Shown here piece by piece: positions 63,160 to 64,000 of a DNA stretch of 64,000 bases (the first letter of the stretch is position 1; each line of letters begins with the position of its first letter). Source of the stretch: Clostridiales bacterium (GTDB taxonomy: Bacteria; Bacillota; Clostridia; Oscillospirales; Oscillospiraceae); contig JALFJQ010000043.1 of assembly GCA_022775085.1 (NCBI GenBank), forward strand, positions 1 to 64,000, written 5' to 3'. A program made the translations under genes and the position numbers. The notes under the pieces were generated by a model. That model saw only the letters and a list, made by a program, of their open reading frames with translations, was not told where the DNA came from and ran no database searches.

Positions 63160-64000
63160 TCAAAGTGGCAAGCTACTGCCGCGTCTCCACAGACAGTGAA
63201 GATCAGGCTAACTCCTTTGAATCACAGCAGCGTTACTTCCGCGCGTACATTGAAAGACATCCGGACTGGGAACTGTATGAAATCTATGCTGACGAGGGAA
63301 CGACCGGCACTTCCACCAAAAAACGCACGCAGTTCAACAGAATGATCAACGATGCCTACCGCAGAAAGTTCAACATGATTATCACAAAAGAAGTCAGCCG
63401 GTTTTCCAGGAACCTGCTGGATACCATCGCCTATACCAGAGAGCTGAAAGCTTTGGGGGTAGGCGTTATTTTTATGAACGACGGCTTTACATCTCTGGAC
63501 CCGGATGCGGAGCTGCGGCTGTCCATCATGGGCTCCATTGCCCAGGAAGAGAGCCGAAAGACCTCCTCCCGTGTCAAATGGGGCCAATCCCGTCAGATGG
63601 AGAGGGGAGTCGTATTTGGCACCTCCATGCTGGGATATGACGTCCATGACGGCAAGCTCACCATCAATCCGGAGGGCGCTGAAATTGTCAGAATGATCTT
63701 TCAGAAATACGCGGTTGAAAAGAAAGGAACCTCCGCCATTGCACGGGAATTGCGGGAAGCCGGCATCAAAACGTTCACTGGCAGCGTGATGTGGAACAGC
63801 ACTTCCATCGTCAGGATTCTGCGGAACGAGAAGTACGTCGGAGATTTGATACAAAAGAAGAGTATTACACCGGACTATCTGACGCATGAGAAAAAGAGAA
63901 ACACCGGTCAGGAGGAACGGATTATCATTCGGGATCATCATAAGCCAATCATTGAAAGGGCTTTGTGGAACTCGGCACAGGAAGAGCTTACGCGAAGGAA
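63156..64000 (+). CDS. Large serine recombinase, N-terminal part
   Basis: 281 codons are visible before the right edge. The resolvase catalytic domain starts VIKVASYCRVSTDSEDQANS, with the nucleophile Ser in RVSTD. MIITKEVSRFSRNLLDT and LGVGVIFMNDGF are the conserved Arg-bearing segments, followed by SIMGSIAQEESRKTS. The DNA-binding recombinase domain continues (RILRNEKYVGDLIQKKS). Such enzymes integrate and excise conjugative elements or phages. GTG start overlaps the upstream stop, with GGGAGGAG 9 bases ahead. The element it belongs to lies mostly outside the window. Confidence 0.93.
   Translation, partial: MIKVASYCRVSTDSEDQANSFESQQRYFRAYIERHPDWELYEIYADEGTTGTSTKKRTQFNRMINDAYRRKFNMIITKEVSRFSRNLLDTIAYTRELKALGVGVIFMNDGFTSLDPDAELRLSIMGSIAQEESRKTSSRVKWGQSRQMERGVVFGTSMLGYDVHDGKLTINPEGAEIVRMIFQKYAVEKKGTSAIARELREAGIKTFTGSVMWNSTSIVRILRNEKYVGDLIQKKSITPDYLTHEKKRNTGQEERIIIRDHHKPIIERALWNSAQEELTRR

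Overview
The window looks like chromosomal DNA of a spore-forming, anaerobic gut Clostridia of the Oscillospiraceae/Ruminococcaceae type. This is inferred from gene content; no 16S gene is present. Supporting genes are spoIID-like, spoIIID, a SleC-like spore cortex-lytic set, a CotJC remnant, an M50 (SpoIVFB-like) protease, pyruvate:ferredoxin oxidoreductase, a type III glutamine synthetase and an ANTAR regulator. G+C-rich codons and strong AGGAGG ribosome-binding sites also fit. Most of the sequence is ordinary housekeeping, with no CRISPR array, rRNA or prophage. A large serine recombinase enters at the right edge.

Layout. 1-3.5 kb: the start of a cation/Ca2+ antiporter behind a probable manganese (yybP-ykoY) riboswitch, a SpoIID-like protein, and a TGS-domain nucleoside kinase. 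3.5-8 kb: potABCD polyamine ABC transporter with a long structured leader ending in an intrinsic terminator. 8-10 kb: tandem glycine riboswitch driving a Na+/amino acid symporter. 10-16.6 kb: small conserved-looking unknowns, an FmdE-like protein, a phosphodiesterase, a phosphatidyltransferase, and a split SleC-like spore cortex-lytic operon. 16.6-20 kb: asnB (AsnO-like) and pyruvate kinase.

20-40.3 kb is the most coherent block. On the minus strand it runs glnN, amt-glnK fusion, asnB, purC, purA, purB, guaA, pyrG, purF, carA, carB. Divergently on the plus strand lie a short type I glnA and an ANTAR-domain protein. Nearly every enzyme in the minus-strand run either takes amide nitrogen from glutamine (AsnB, GuaA, PyrG, PurF, CarAB) or handles aspartate-derived nitrogen (PurC, PurA, PurB). 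The genes therefore seem grouped by nitrogen donor rather than by pathway. The glnN leader has a promoter, an intrinsic terminator and a competing small hairpin with an A1/G4 hexaloop, as expected for an ANTAR antitermination target. The proposed logic is ammonium uptake and sensing, then glutamine synthesis, then glutamine/aspartate nitrogen distribution.

40.3-53 kb: spoIIID, threonine aldolase, AI-2E-family transporter, PFOR, YifB/ComM, ThiI, CinA C-terminal amidase, a leucine-rich-repeat membrane-anchored protein, and an HTH/membrane protein pair. 53-60 kb: Tex, tRNA-Ala(CGC), a small membrane protein plus M50 protease, a radical SAM operon, and tRNA-Pro(GGG). 60-64 kb: a 169-bp TTAA-bounded hairpin element, a 5'-truncated cotJC, pgi, and a SHOCT-like small protein translationally coupled to a large serine recombinase that continues past the right edge.

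All calls are by eye from sequence. Family names come from recognised motifs and have not been checked by database search.
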